Assembly: GCA_018241725.1 (NCBI GenBank)
Contig: JAFEDI010000046.1
Span: 1-64,000, forward strand
Source: Pseudomonadota bacterium
Lineage (GTDB): Bacteria; Pseudomonadota; Gammaproteobacteria; Burkholderiales; Rhodocyclaceae
DNA: 64,000 nt
Reading direction: 5' to 3'
The position numbers and the translations under genes are program-made. The notes beneath the pieces were generated by a model. It saw only the letters and a program-made list of their open reading frames with translations, searched no databases and had not been told where the DNA came from. Below are positions 27,147 through 37,387 of this stretch, in pieces (positions within the stretch are counted from its first letter, which is position 1; every line of letters begins with the position of its first letter).

Positions 27147-27794
27147 TCAGCCCTCGACCGACGGCACCGTCCAGCCGGTCGGGCCGGCCAGTTCGTCACG
27201 AACGCGGACACGGTCTTCCGCATCAAAGCTCAGGCGCCCCTCGACGAACCAGCGCACCGCCTGCGGGTAGATGCGGTGCTCCTGCACCAGCACGCGGGCG
27301 GCCAGCGCCGCCTCGTCGTCGCCCGGCAGCACCGGCACCACGGCCTGGATCACGATGGGGCCGCAATCGAGGGTCGGCGTCACGAAATGGACCGTCGTGC
27401 CGTGCACACGCACGCCGGCCTCCAGCGCGCGCCGGTGGGTGTGCAGGCCCGGGAAGGACGGCAGCAGGCTCGGGTGGATGTTGAGCAGGCGGCCAGCGTA
27501 GCGGCTCACGAATGCATCAGTGAGGACGCGCATGAAGCCCGCCAGCACCACCAGATCGGGCACCAGCGCATCGATGGCGTCGGCCAGCGCAGCGTCGAAA
27601 GTTTCACGGTCCGCGTAAGCCTTGTGATCGACGACGCGCGTCGGAATGCCACGCTCGGCCGCAAAGCCGAGGCCGGCCGCATCCGGCCGATTGGAAATGA
27701 CGCCGGCGATACGGGCGCCGGGGATCGCGGCGGCGACGATGGCCTCCATGTTGCTACCGCGACCGGAAATCAGGATGACAATGTTTTTCTGCAT
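27147..27794 (-). CDS. purN: Phosphoribosylglycinamide formyltransferase PurN
   Basis: Third step of purine synthesis: transfers a formyl group from 10-formyl-THF to GAR. It has 215 residues. The phosphate loop is ISGRGSN (9-15). The catalytic residues Asn105 and His107 (LNIHPSLLPSFPGLH) and Asp143 (LDCGPIV) are all present. It lies between dedA and the DUF3108 gene on the same strand with gaps under 10 bases, so these three may be co-transcribed. Confidence 0.95.
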   Translation of the reverse strand: MQKNIVILISGRGSNMEAIVAAAIPGARIAGVISNRPDAAGLGFAAERGIPTRVVDHKAYADRETFDAALADAIDALVPDLVVLAGFMRVLTDAFVSRYAGRLLNIHPSLLPSFPGLHTHRRALEAGVRVHGTTVHFVTPTLDCGPIVIQAVVPVLPGDDEAALAARVLVQEHRIYPQAVRWFVEGRLSFDAEDRVRVRDELAGPTGWTVPSVEG

Positions 27795-27803
27795 GAAGAG
27801 TCC

Positions 27804-28454
27804 TCAGCTCGCCGCCCGCGCTGCCGAACGGCCGCGCAGCCAGCCAATGGCGACCGGCAGCAGCGAGATGGCGATGATGCCGAGGATCACCGCCGACAGG
27901 TTGTTCTTGACGGCCGGCAGGTTGCCGAAGCCGTAGCCGAGCCAGGTCAGCGAGAAGATCCACACTGCACCGCCCAGGAAGTCCAGCGCCACGAATCGCG
28001 CGTAGGTCATGCGCGCCACGCCGGCCACAAAGGGCGCAAAGGTGCGCAGCAGCGGCAGGAAGCGGGCGATGATGATGGTCTTGCCGCCGTGGGATTCGAA
28101 ATAGGCGTGGGTCTTGTCGAAGGCCTGACGGTTGAACAGGCGGGAATTCTCCCAACGGAACACCTTGGGCCCGATGGTATGGCCAATCCAGTAGTTGGTG
28201 TTGTCGCCCAGCACCGCGGCGGCCAGCAGCACGGCGCACAGCACGCCGATGTCCATGCCGCCGGTAGCAGCCAGCGCTCCCGCCACGAAGAGCAGCGAAT
28301 CGCCCGGCAGGAAGGGAAAGATCACCAGGCCGGTTTCACAGAAGATGATCAGGAACAGGATCGCGTAAATCCAGGTGCCATAGTTGCTCGCCAGATCGGC
28401 CAGATGCACATCCAGGTGCAGGACGATATCGATGAAGGTGGTCAGGAGTTCCAT
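27804..28454 (-). CDS. DedA family membrane protein
   Basis: A 216-residue inner-membrane protein of the DedA/VTT family. These proteins are linked to membrane phospholipid flipping (undecaprenyl-phosphate and related lipids) and to proton homeostasis. Landmarks are FCETGLVIFPFLPGDSLLF, LGDNTNYWIGHTIG and ARFLPLLRTFAPFVAGVARM, with the conserved acidic and arginine residues. It has about five or six membrane segments. The purN start follows after ten bases. It is divergent from the J-domain-like gene across a 129-base gap. Confidence 0.92.
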   Translation of the reverse strand: MELLTTFIDIVLHLDVHLADLASNYGTWIYAILFLIIFCETGLVIFPFLPGDSLLFVAGALAATGGMDIGVLCAVLLAAAVLGDNTNYWIGHTIGPKVFRWENSRLFNRQAFDKTHAYFESHGGKTIIIARFLPLLRTFAPFVAGVARMTYARFVALDFLGGAVWIFSLTWLGYGFGNLPAVKNNLSAVILGIIAISLLPVAIGWLRGRSAARAAS

Positions 28455-28583
28455 TTCCGCGCCGCAAAAATAAGGTGAGACATGATACCGGAGCGCGCTG
28501 TGCCCCGCTCACAGGTGCATAATCCGGGGTGTCCGTGCGGCACCGCATCATGCATGCCGAACCACTGCATCCGGAGCCTTGCC

Positions 28584-29387
28584 ATGTCTGTCGACCGCAA
28601 TTCCGTCCCCTCTTCCGAAGCCGCCGATGCCAATAGACTGGCCGACGCCCTCGCCGATACCCTCGAAGCCATCGAATGGCTCGAACGCTTCGAACGTCCC
28701 TACCTGCTGGCCCGCTATCAGGCCAGCCTCGGAGAACTGGAAGTCCGCCTGCTGGGCCTCAAGGTCGAGCACCGCGCCTACCGCAGCCGCGTCGAACTCG
28801 GCCAGGCCCGCCTGCGCCGCGGCGAGCCTCTGAGCAGCCTGGCCCTGGCCACCATCGAACGGGCCGTAGCCTCCGAAGTGCTGGCCTGGCAGGCCCTGGA
28901 AGCCGACCACACCCGCGTACTGGCCGACAGCCAGCGCCATCCGGGCGGTCGTCAGCCCCTCGATCCAGCCCGGGTCACCCGTTGCCGTTCCGCCTGGCGG
29001 CGGCTGGCGCGCCACCTGCATCCGGAAATCCGTCCCGACGAGCCGCTGGCGGACCGGTACTGGGGCAAAGTGGACGACGCCTACCGGGACATGGACGCCG
29101 ACCTGCTCGACGCACTGGCGCCCTTCATCGAGCGGGAAGTCGCCACCGTACTGCGCCCCTTCCAGACGGGTGCGGAAGCTCGTCTGCGTAACCTCCTCGA
29201 CGTCCGCCGCAAGCGCCTGTCGCGCATGGGCACCCAGGCGCCGTTCTGCTGGGCCGACGATCTCGAAGACCCGGAATGGATCGCCGAAAAGCAGGCCACC
29301 CTGGCAGCGGAAATCGAGGCGGAGTCCGACGCCCTCGCCACCCTCGTGCTCGAATTCGCCGGCATGTCGGCGACGGCGGTCAAGTAG
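28584..29387 (+). CDS. Hypothetical helical protein with a J-domain-like segment
   Basis: A 267-residue soluble, almost entirely alpha-helical protein without signal peptide. An N-terminal coiled region (about 15-110) precedes a stretch SAWRRLARHLHPEIRPDEPL (136-155), followed by YWGKVDDAYRDMDADLLDAL. This follows the helix II - HPD - helix III layout of DnaJ J-domains, but with HPE at 146-148. A second helical region follows (about 185-260). It resembles DnaJ-like helper proteins of unknown role; without HPD it may not stimulate DnaK. The ATG at 28584 was chosen over 28482 because GGAG precedes it. Confidence 0.75.
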   Translation: MSVDRNSVPSSEAADANRLADALADTLEAIEWLERFERPYLLARYQASLGELEVRLLGLKVEHRAYRSRVELGQARLRRGEPLSSLALATIERAVASEVLAWQALEADHTRVLADSQRHPGGRQPLDPARVTRCRSAWRRLARHLHPEIRPDEPLADRYWGKVDDAYRDMDADLLDALAPFIEREVATVLRPFQTGAEARLRNLLDVRRKRLSRMGTQAPFCWADDLEDPEWIAEKQATLAAEIEAESDALATLVLEFAGMSATAVK

Positions 29388-29558
29388 GGGCACGGCAACA
29401 CGCCTTCGCTGAAACCGACGCCGCTCGCGCCAGGGGGCGGGCGTAAGCCTGTTCGCTCAGCGGTCGGCAACTCGATCACTTCCGCCGCCAGGCTCAGACT
29501 CGTCAAACTGCGGGGCGAATGAATTCTCCCCACGGTTTCAGCCTTTCCCGATATTCAC

Positions 29559-32249
29559 TCAGGCCAGCGCCTTGTCCACGATCTCCGCCACGTCGGGTGA
29601 CAAGCCTTCCTCCTGCGCCAGCGTCTCGAAGGCCGCGCGGATGCGGCCCTGGATCTCCGGCGTGAACTTGCGCCAGCCCTCCAGCGCCCGTGCCATGCGG
29701 GATGCGACCTGCGGGTTGCTCTTGTTCAATGCCTTCACCTGCTCGACCCAGAAGGCGTAGCCGGCACCATCGGGTCGATGGAACTCCGCCGCGTTGGCGC
29801 GGAAGTAACCACCCAGCAGCGAATAGACCTTGTTGGGGTTGGACAGGCTGAAGGCCGGGTTGTCCATCAGCGCACGCACCTGATCAAGGGTGGCCGGCGC
29901 CGCATCGGACCAGCGCCAGGCGCTGGCCTGCAGCAGGAACCACTTGTCGAGGACCAGCGCGTCGTCCTTGTATTGCTCGTGGAAGGCGGCCAGCGCGTCG
30001 AAGCGCGCCGGGGTGTCACTCTGCACCAGCGCAGCCAGCGCACCGTAACGCTCAGTCATGTTGCCGGCGTGCTCGAACTGCTTTTTGGCCAGATCGATGG
30101 CGGTCGCCCCACCCCAGGCGCTCAGGTAGCGCAGACACAGGTTGCGCAGCGCACGCTTGCCGGCATCCGCCGGGTGGTAACGGTAGTCGCCCTCCACTTC
30201 CAGGTCCAGGTAGCGGTCGAGGAAGTCGGCCTGCATCGCGTGGCCCAGCTCGCGCATCAGGTGCATCAGCGCGACGCGCAGCGGCGCCGGATCGGCCTGC
30301 GGCATGCGCTCGAGCAGATAGGTTTCGGCCGGCAGCGCGAGGATCTCGGCGAGGAAAGCCGGGTCGAGGGACTCATTGACCAGCAGCGCCCGGAAGGCAT
30401 GGCCGAAGGCCTGCGGCACCTCCAGCTTACGGCCGGCGGCGGCATCGGCGGCCAGCGCCAGGATCACCCGCTCCATATAGCGCTGGGCGGCATCCCAGCG
30501 GTTGAAGGGGTCACTGTCGTGGGCCATGCGGAAAGCCAGGCGTGTATCGTCCTCGTCGAGTTCGAGGATCACTGGCGCCGAGAAGCCGCGCAGGATGGAC
30601 GGCACCGGCGCCACGTCGATGCCGGTGAAGCGCCAGCTCTTGCTGGCCTCCTTCAGTTCGAGGATGCGCGTGACGTCGCCGGCGCGGGCCTCGCCTTCCA
30701 GTTGCAGCGGCAAGTCGATACCGTCCGGGCCGATCAGGCCGATGGCCACCGGGATATGCAGCGGCAGCTTGTCCGCCTGCCCCGGAGTCGGCAGCGTACG
30801 CTGGCTGAGGGTCAGCGTGTAGCTGCGGCTGGCCGCATCGAAGACGCCCTCGGCCTTCAGGCGCGGCGTACCGGCCTGGCTGTACCAGCGCATGAAGAGG
30901 TCCAGGTCGGCGCCGTTGGCTTCTGCCATGCAGCCGACGAAATCGTCGCAGGTCACAGCCTGACCGTCGTGATAGGAGAAGTACAGGTCCATGCCATTGC
31001 GGAACCCCTCCTTGCCGAGCAGGGTATGCAGCATGCGGATGACTTCGGAGCCCTTCTCGTACACCGTGGCCGTATAGAAGTTGTTGATCTCCTGATAGCT
31101 GTCCGGGCGGATCGGATGGGCCATCGGGCCGGCATCCTCCGGGAACTGGGCGCTGCGCAGCACACGCACGTTGGCGATGCGCGTCACCGCGCGGGCCGAG
31201 GCCGCGGCTTCGGGCGAATCCGAAGCGCTGGCCAGCATGTCGGCGGAGAATTGCTGGTCGCGGAAGACCGTCAGACCTTCCTTCAGCGTCAGCTGGAACC
31301 AGTCGCGACAGGTCACCCGGTTGCCGGTCCAGTTGTGGAAGTACTCGTGGGCGACGACGCTCTCCACGTTCTCGTAATCCACGTCGGTGCCGCTCTGCGG
31401 GTTGGCCAGCACGTACTTGGTGTTGAAGATGTTGAGGCCCTTGTTCTCCATCGCGCCCATGTTGAAGTCGGACACCGCGACGATCATGAAACGGTCCAGG
31501 TCGAGCTCCAGCCCGAAGGTCTCCTCGTCCCAGCGCATAGAATGGACCAGGGACTCCATCGCGTGATCGACGCGATCCAGGTCGCGCTCCTCGACCCACA
31601 CCTGCAACAACACCTCGCGGCCGGACATCGTCTCGACGCGCCGCTCCAGCGCCTTCAGGTCGCCGGCCACCAGCGCGAACAGGTAGGACGGCTTGGGGAA
31701 GGGGTCTTCCCAGCGGGCGAAGTGGCGGCCATTGGGAAGGCTGCCGGTTTCCAGCAGGTTGCCGTTCGACAGCAGTACCGGACACAGGGCCGCATCGGCC
31801 TCCAGACGCACGGTGTAGCGTGCCATCACGTCCGGACGGTCGGGGAAATACGTGATACGGCGGAAGCCCTCGGCCTCGCACTGAGTGTAGTAGCCGCCCC
31901 GCGACTGGTACAGGCCCGACAAGGTCAGGTTGGCTGACGGATCGATGCGCGTGACGATCTCCAGTTCCAAGCTGTCCGCATCGACGTCGATCTCCAGGCC
32001 GGAGTCGGTTTCGCGCAGCTGGCCGGACGCCGGCTCGGCGCCGTCGATACGCACAGAAATCAGGGTCAGGCCTTCGCCGAGCAACACGATAGGGCCGGCG
32101 TCGGCATCCGGGTTGCGCACACAGCACATGCGGTTGGTGACGAGGGTGGCCTGAGCTTCGAGGACGAAATCCAGGTCGACGGTTTCAACGCCGTAGGCGA
32201 GCTGCCGATAGGCCTCGCGGCGGATGGGCGAGCCGTTGGGGGTACGCAT
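29559..32249 (-). CDS. pepN: Aminopeptidase N
   Basis: Zinc metallo-aminopeptidase (M1 family) that removes N-terminal residues from peptides in the cytoplasm. It has 896 residues, close to the 870-890 of other bacterial PepN enzymes. The substrate-recognition motif GAMENKG is at 265-271. The zinc site HEYFHNWTGNR has H301 and H305, with Glu324 18 residues further on. Four domains run from an N-terminal beta saddle to the large C-terminal helical bowl. The gene is solitary, convergent with the J-domain-like gene. Confidence 0.96.
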   Translation of the reverse strand: MRTPNGSPIRREAYRQLAYGVETVDLDFVLEAQATLVTNRMCCVRNPDADAGPIVLLGEGLTLISVRIDGAEPASGQLRETDSGLEIDVDADSLELEIVTRIDPSANLTLSGLYQSRGGYYTQCEAEGFRRITYFPDRPDVMARYTVRLEADAALCPVLLSNGNLLETGSLPNGRHFARWEDPFPKPSYLFALVAGDLKALERRVETMSGREVLLQVWVEERDLDRVDHAMESLVHSMRWDEETFGLELDLDRFMIVAVSDFNMGAMENKGLNIFNTKYVLANPQSGTDVDYENVESVVAHEYFHNWTGNRVTCRDWFQLTLKEGLTVFRDQQFSADMLASASDSPEAAASARAVTRIANVRVLRSAQFPEDAGPMAHPIRPDSYQEINNFYTATVYEKGSEVIRMLHTLLGKEGFRNGMDLYFSYHDGQAVTCDDFVGCMAEANGADLDLFMRWYSQAGTPRLKAEGVFDAASRSYTLTLSQRTLPTPGQADKLPLHIPVAIGLIGPDGIDLPLQLEGEARAGDVTRILELKEASKSWRFTGIDVAPVPSILRGFSAPVILELDEDDTRLAFRMAHDSDPFNRWDAAQRYMERVILALAADAAAGRKLEVPQAFGHAFRALLVNESLDPAFLAEILALPAETYLLERMPQADPAPLRVALMHLMRELGHAMQADFLDRYLDLEVEGDYRYHPADAGKRALRNLCLRYLSAWGGATAIDLAKKQFEHAGNMTERYGALAALVQSDTPARFDALAAFHEQYKDDALVLDKWFLLQASAWRWSDAAPATLDQVRALMDNPAFSLSNPNKVYSLLGGYFRANAAEFHRPDGAGYAFWVEQVKALNKSNPQVASRMARALEGWRKFTPEIQGRIRAAFETLAQEEGLSPDVAEIVDKALA

Positions 32250-32539
32250 TGGATGTCCTTAGTCTTGTCTTCGCGAAAGCAGGGATTCTAGCCCGGCCAC
32301 GAGTGCCAAGCGCGGTGCCAAAGGTGAAATCCCATCGCCGCACCATGTCTGTCCCCGCGGGACTTCCGTGCGGGGCGGGAACATTCGTCCGCGAAGCCTC
32401 CACGACCAGCAGAGGCGAATGGATCTACCGCTACAGGGTGTGACAGGATGCGGCGCCGAAAGATTCGACAGCCGCCGGGAACGGTGCCAAAGTTCCGGCC
32501 CGGTCCGCCTTTCGCCTTGCCTCCGCAAGCCATCGCTTC

Positions 32540-34456
32540 ATGTACTCGCCGCTGATCCCCGCCACCCTCGTCCGCGCCGCCGACGGCACACCCTATTCGC
32601 CCGTCTTCGATGACGTTTACCACACCACTGCTGGCGGCCTCGGCCAGGCGCAGCATGTCTTCCTTGCCGGCAACGACCTGCCGGCGCGCTGGCGGGGACG
32701 CGAGCGCTTCACCATCGTCGAGACGGGCTTCGGCCTCGGACTCAGCTTCCTGGCCACCTGGGCTGCCTGGCGGGACGACCCGGCCCGCTGCGCGCGCCTG
32801 CATTTCGTCTCTACCGAGAAGCATCCCTTCCAGGCCGACGACCTCGCCGAACTGCACGCCGCGTGGCCGGAACTTGCACCCTTCGCCGACGAGCTGCGCC
32901 GCCACTGGCCACCGCTGGTGCCGGGCTTCCACCGCATCCACCTGGACGCCGGGCGCGTCACGCTGACGCTGATCTTCGGCGATGCATTGAACACGCTGCC
33001 GCAGCTGGAGGCCAAGGCCGACGCCTTCTACCTGGACGGCTTCTCGCCGGCCAACAACCCGGACCTGTGGTCGCCCCCGGTCTTTGACCAGCTCGCCCGC
33101 CTGGCTGCGCCCGGCGCCACGCTGGCGACTTGGTCAGTAACCGGCCATGTGCGCCGCGGGCTGCAGGAAGCCGGCTTCACGCTGGAGCGGCGCCCCGGCT
33201 TCGGCGGCAAGCGGGAGATGCTCAGCGGGCGCTTCGCCGACGCCCCATCTGCCACGACGCCCACCCAGCCCCGCCACGCACTGGTGATCGGCGCCGGCGT
33301 GGCCGGTACATCCATCGCCGAGCGCCTGGCCGCCCGCGGCTGGCACATCACCGTCATCGACGAAGCCCCCGGCCCCGGCCAGGGCGCCTCCGGCAACAAG
33401 GCCGGCGTGTTCCGCCCCCTGCCGAGCCTGGACGACAACCGCCTGGCACGCATCACCCGCGCCGGCTTCCTGTATGGCCGCCACCACCTGGAGGCGCTGG
33501 CCGAAGCCGGCCATGCGCCGCGCTGGTCGCCCTGCGGCGTTCTGCACCTGGCCCGCGACCCCAAGCAAGAGGGCAAGCAGAAGGCCGTCGTGGATACCCA
33601 GACCCCGCCTACCGACTATCTGCGCTTTGTGGACAAGGACGAGGCCGCCCGAATCGTCGGCTGGCCAGTGGAACTGGGCGGCTGGTGGTTCCCCAGCGGT
33701 GGCTGGATCCAGCCGCCGACCCTGTGCGCCGCCAACCTCGCAGCAGCCGGAGGCACCGTCGAAGCCCGCTTCAGGCAGCAAGTGGCGCGCCTCGAACACC
33801 AGAGCGACGCGTGGATTGCCTTCGATCCGGCCGGTGCGGAGATCGCCCGCGCGCCGGTGGCGATCCTCGCCAACGGAGTCGGCATCCGCGCCCTGCCCCA
33901 GGCCGCCACACTGCCGGTCCGCCCGGCCCGCGGCCAGGTCTCCCATCTGCCTGCCGAGGCCGGCAGCCCACCGAACGTGGTGGTATGCCGCCTCGGCTAT
34001 GTGAGCCCCGAAGTGGACGGCCTGCGCTGCGCTGGCGCCACCTTCCTGGCCGACGACGACGGCACCGAGCTGCGCGAGACCGAGCATCGGGAGAACCTCA
34101 CCAAGCTGGACTTCATCCTGCCCGGCTACGCGGCCGGCTACGATCCGGCACGCCTCGCCGGCCGCGTCGGCTTCCGCCCGGCCTCGCCAGACCGCCTGCC
34201 GATGGTCGGCGCCATCCCGGCCGTTGAACGTGCCGAGCGCACCACGCCCCTGGCCGACATCCCGCGCCAGCCGGGTCTGTTTGCGGTGTCCGGCTTCGGC
34301 GCCCGTGGCCTGGTATGGGCCAGCCTCATCGGCGAGCTGCTGGCCAGCCAGCTCGACAGTGATCCGCTGCCGCTGGAACGCGAGCTGGTTGACGCCCTCG
34401 ACCCGGCCCGCTACCTGCTCAAGCCGCCCCGCCCCAGCACCGGCGGCGAAGAGTAA
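32540..34456 (+). CDS. mnmC: Bifunctional tRNA mnm5s2U34 synthesis protein MnmC
   Basis: Two-domain enzyme that completes mnm5s2U at tRNA position 34. The N-terminal SAM methyltransferase domain (about 1-240) has VETGFGLGLSFLATW (60-74) and the catalytic stretch FYLDGFSPANNPDLW (163-177). The C-terminal FAD oxidoreductase domain (about 245-638) has the dinucleotide fold VIGAGVAGTSIAERL and ends with SGFGARGLVWASLIGE. Both halves appear complete, so it should carry out the oxidase (cmnm5 to nm5) and the methylation step. The preceding 290 bases hold no supported gene and carry the pepN/mnmC divergent promoters. Confidence 0.95.
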   Translation: MYSPLIPATLVRAADGTPYSPVFDDVYHTTAGGLGQAQHVFLAGNDLPARWRGRERFTIVETGFGLGLSFLATWAAWRDDPARCARLHFVSTEKHPFQADDLAELHAAWPELAPFADELRRHWPPLVPGFHRIHLDAGRVTLTLIFGDALNTLPQLEAKADAFYLDGFSPANNPDLWSPPVFDQLARLAAPGATLATWSVTGHVRRGLQEAGFTLERRPGFGGKREMLSGRFADAPSATTPTQPRHALVIGAGVAGTSIAERLAARGWHITVIDEAPGPGQGASGNKAGVFRPLPSLDDNRLARITRAGFLYGRHHLEALAEAGHAPRWSPCGVLHLARDPKQEGKQKAVVDTQTPPTDYLRFVDKDEAARIVGWPVELGGWWFPSGGWIQPPTLCAANLAAAGGTVEARFRQQVARLEHQSDAWIAFDPAGAEIARAPVAILANGVGIRALPQAATLPVRPARGQVSHLPAEAGSPPNVVVCRLGYVSPEVDGLRCAGATFLADDDGTELRETEHRENLTKLDFILPGYAAGYDPARLAGRVGFRPASPDRLPMVGAIPAVERAERTTPLADIPRQPGLFAVSGFGARGLVWASLIGELLASQLDSDPLPLERELVDALDPARYLLKPPRPSTGGEE

Positions 34457-34547
34457 GCGCCTCCCTGACTTTTGTAAGCGGTGGTTGCAGGTGTCACCGT
34501 CAGCCGGCCTGCGGCGTTAATCTTTTCATTCATTGAGGAGAACACGC

Positions 34548-35378
34548 ATGAGCACCAGTCCTTCCCGCACGCCGCTGCACCCGATGATGTGGGTGGCAGC
34601 CACCTCCGTCACCGTGCTGAGTCTGGCCGGCGTCGCCAAACTGACCGGCCTGCTGCCCGACACCTCCCACGCACCGGTCGCCCCAGCGGAAACCACCGCC
34701 AGCGCGCCGGCCACGCCGGCAGCCCCCGTCGCGGCGCCGACAGCAACCCCGAGCCCGGTCACCGAGCCAGCTCCAGTCGCCAGCACGCAGCCGCCGGCCG
34801 TCGAACCCACTCCGGCGCCAAAGCAGGCCGAGCGCCACGAAGCCCCGCGGGTGGCCGCCAAGCCCGCCAAGGACCACACCAAACACCAAGTCACCACGAC
34901 GACGCCCGCCACAGCAAGCAATCCACCGCCGGCCGACGCGGTGCCGGCCCCCCCGCCCGGCCCCATCAACGGCCCGGCCCGCAAGGTCGTCGAGACCCCG
35001 CCGCCGGCCATCTGCCATGAATGCGGCGTGATCGAGAACGTCGAGGCGATCCAGCAGAAGGGTGAAGGCTCCGGCCTCGGAGCCGTCGGCGGCGCAATCC
35101 TCGGCGGCGTGCTCGGCAACCAGGTCGGCGAAGGCTCCGGCAAGAAGCTGGCGCGTATCGGCGGCGCCGTGCTCGGCGGTTTCGCCGGCAACGAAGTCGA
35201 GCGGCGCGCCCGCACCGTCAGCCACTACCAGGTCACCGTGCGCATGGACGACGGCACCCGCCGCGTGATCACCGAACAGAGCGCGCCGAGCTGGCGCGTC
35301 GGCGACGCAGTGCGCGTCCGCAACGGCGAGATCGTCGGTGCCGGCCAGGCGGCATCGGGCCGCAGCAGCGACTTCTAA
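34548..35378 (+). CDS. Glycine-zipper 2TM (17-kDa surface antigen type) envelope protein
   Basis: A 276-residue envelope protein with one N-terminal membrane segment (about 12-32). A Pro/Ala/Thr-rich spacer follows (about 40-140). Then comes a glycine zipper GLGAVGGAILGGVLGNQVGEG...GGAVLGGFAGNEVERRA (about 180-220), found in 17-kDa antigen and SlyB/YmgG-like proteins. A short beta domain (YQVTVRMDDGTRRVITEQSAPSWRVGDAVRV) ends it. It probably spans or contacts the outer membrane; the function is unknown. A GAGGAG site precedes the ATG at 34548. Confidence 0.85.
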   Translation: MSTSPSRTPLHPMMWVAATSVTVLSLAGVAKLTGLLPDTSHAPVAPAETTASAPATPAAPVAAPTATPSPVTEPAPVASTQPPAVEPTPAPKQAERHEAPRVAAKPAKDHTKHQVTTTTPATASNPPPADAVPAPPPGPINGPARKVVETPPPAICHECGVIENVEAIQQKGEGSGLGAVGGAILGGVLGNQVGEGSGKKLARIGGAVLGGFAGNEVERRARTVSHYQVTVRMDDGTRRVITEQSAPSWRVGDAVRVRNGEIVGAGQAASGRSSDF

Positions 35379-35428
35379 GACGGCAACGGCAGGAGCCAGC
35401 CACCCCTGCTGTCGATCTGGAAATGCCA

Positions 35429-35471
35429 AGAACAACGGCCCCGGCGAAGTACTCGCCGGGGCCGTTGTTCT
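35429..35471. terminator. Long perfect hairpin, bidirectional terminator
   Basis: Perfect 19-bp stem: AGAACAACGGCCCCGGCGA (35429-35447), loop AGTAC, and its complement (35453-35471). It lies between two convergent genes, the glycine-zipper gene (+) and gltX (-), and so most likely terminates both. The outer part is A/T-containing, giving short TTGTTCT-type ends rather than a clean T-run. Confidence 0.8.
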
Positions 35472-35499
35472 CATGGGGCGCAAAAGCAGCCCGGCGGGA

Positions 35500-36897
35500 T
35501 CACAGCGCCCGGTCGAGACGCGCCAACACCAGTTCGCGGCCCATGGTTTCCAGCACCACGTCGATGGACGGGGTCTGCGGCTGGCCGAGCAGCACCACCC
35601 GCAACGGGATCGCCACGTGGGGCATTTTCATGCCGTGCTCGGTACAGGTTTCCTTGATCGCGGCACTCAGCGCAGCCTTTTCCCAGCTTGTCCCAGCCAG
35701 CTTGCTGCGCAGCGTCTCCAGCGCAGTACGAGCAGCGTCGGTGAGGTGCTGGGCCAGCAGTTCCGGCGCCACGTGCAGATCGATGTAGAAGGGCTCGGCG
35801 GCGTCGGCCAGCTCGTTGAGCGTACTCACGCGATCCTTGTACAGCGCAATGATCGCCTCCAGCGCCGGACCTGCCTCCGGATTCACTTCGCGGCGGGCCA
35901 GGCGGCGCGACACGTCGGCGGCCAGCGCGGCGTTGTCGGCCTGCTTGATGTAGTGGGCGTTCAACCAGTTCAGCTTCTCGGTGTTGAACTGGGCGGCAGA
36001 CGGGGTGATGTGGCCGAGGTCGAACCATTCAACCAGCTGCGCGCGGGAGAAAATCTCGTCGTCGCCGTGGCTCCAGCCCAGGCGGGCCAGGTAGTTGATG
36101 ACCGCGTCCGGCAGGTAGCCGTCGTCGTCGTACTGCGTAACGCTAACCGCGCCGTGGCGCTTGGACAGCTTCTGGCCGTCGTCGCCGAGGATCATCGACA
36201 GATGGGCGTATTGCGGCACCTCGGCGCCCAGCGCCTTGAGGATGTTGATCTGGCGCGGCGTGTTGTTCACGTGGTCGTCACCGCGGATGACCTGGGTGAT
36301 GCCCATGTCCCAGTCGTCCACCACCACACAGAAGTTGTAGGTTGGCGTGCCGTCCGGACGGGCGATGATGAGGTCATCCATCTCGGCATTGGCGATCTCG
36401 ATGCGGCCCTTGACCAGGTCGTCCCAGGCCACGACACCATCGGTGGGGTTCTTGAAACGGATAACCGGCTGCACGCCGGCCGGCGGCTCGGGCAGCACCT
36501 TGCCCGCCTCGGGGCGCCAGCGGCCGTCGTAGCGCGGCTTTTCACCGCGAACCCGCTGGGCCTCGCGCAGCGCGTCGAGCTCTTCGGACGACATGTAGCA
36601 CGGGTAAGCCGTGCCGGCGGCCAGCATTTCCTGGATCACAGCCTTGTAACGGTCCATGCGCTGCATCTGGTAGAACGGGCCTTCGTCCCATTCGAGGCCG
36701 AGCCAGTTCATGCCATCAAGGATCGCCTGCACCGCCTCGGGGGTGGAACGGGCCACATCGGTGTCCTCGATGCGCAGCACGAAGGTGCCGCCATGGCGGC
36801 GGGCGAAGGCCCACGAGAACAGCGCCGTTCGCGCCCCTCCGATGTGCAGGAAGCCGGTGGGGCTGGGGGCGAAACGGGTACGGACGGTAGAAGCCAT
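35500..36897 (-). CDS. gltX: Glutamate-tRNA ligase GltX
   Basis: Class I aminoacyl-tRNA synthetase that charges tRNA-Glu, and perhaps tRNA-Gln. It has 465 residues. HIGG is at 18-21 ([17 protein letters not shown]), and KLSKR is at 243-247 ([12 protein letters not shown]). The start at 36897 ([13 protein letters not shown]) agrees with the family; the upstream ATG would add 14 residues. No CxCx zinc motif was seen in the stem-contact fold region. It is codirectional with glnB, with a hairpin between. Confidence 0.96.
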   Translation of the reverse strand: MASTVRTRFAPSPTGFLHIGGARTALFSWAFARRHGGTFVLRIEDTDVARSTPEAVQAILDGMNWLGLEWDEGPFYQMQRMDRYKAVIQEMLAAGTAYPCYMSSEELDALREAQRVRGEKPRYDGRWRPEAGKVLPEPPAGVQPVIRFKNPTDGVVAWDDLVKGRIEIANAEMDDLIIARPDGTPTYNFCVVVDDWDMGITQVIRGDDHVNNTPRQINILKALGAEVPQYAHLSMILGDDGQKLSKRHGAVSVTQYDDDGYLPDAVINYLARLGWSHGDDEIFSRAQLVEWFDLGHITPSAAQFNTEKLNWLNAHYIKQADNAALAADVSRRLARREVNPEAGPALEAIIALYKDRVSTLNELADAAEPFYIDLHVAPELLAQHLTDAARTALETLRSKLAGTSWEKAALSAAIKETCTEHGMKMPHVAIPLRVVLLGQPQTPSIDVVLETMGRELVLARLDRAL

Positions 36898-36945
36898 GAC
36901 GTCAATCCGGGAAAGCTTAAAACCCGGCATTTTACGCACAGCGCA

Positions 36946-36970
36946 CGGTCGGGACCAAAGTTCCCGACCG
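36946..36970. terminator. Hairpin between glnB and gltX
   Basis: CGGTCGGGA (36946-36954) pairs with TCCCGACCG (36962-36970) around a 7-nt loop. It lies 12 bases after the glnB stop on the minus strand, without a T-run. It is probably a Rho-dependent or partial terminator, so gltX may have its own promoter. Confidence 0.5.
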
Positions 36971-36981
36971 TCTTGCGGGGA

Positions 36982-37368
<387 letters not shown>

Positions 37369-37387
37369 CTACGCGGGCCGGTCTCTG

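Noticed and set aside
29388..29558. Possible small gene in the gap between the J-domain-like gene and pepN
   Set aside because: Only shadow frames extend into it; no start with a ribosome site and no recognisable protein. A 4-bp GGGG/CCCC pair is too weak for a terminator.
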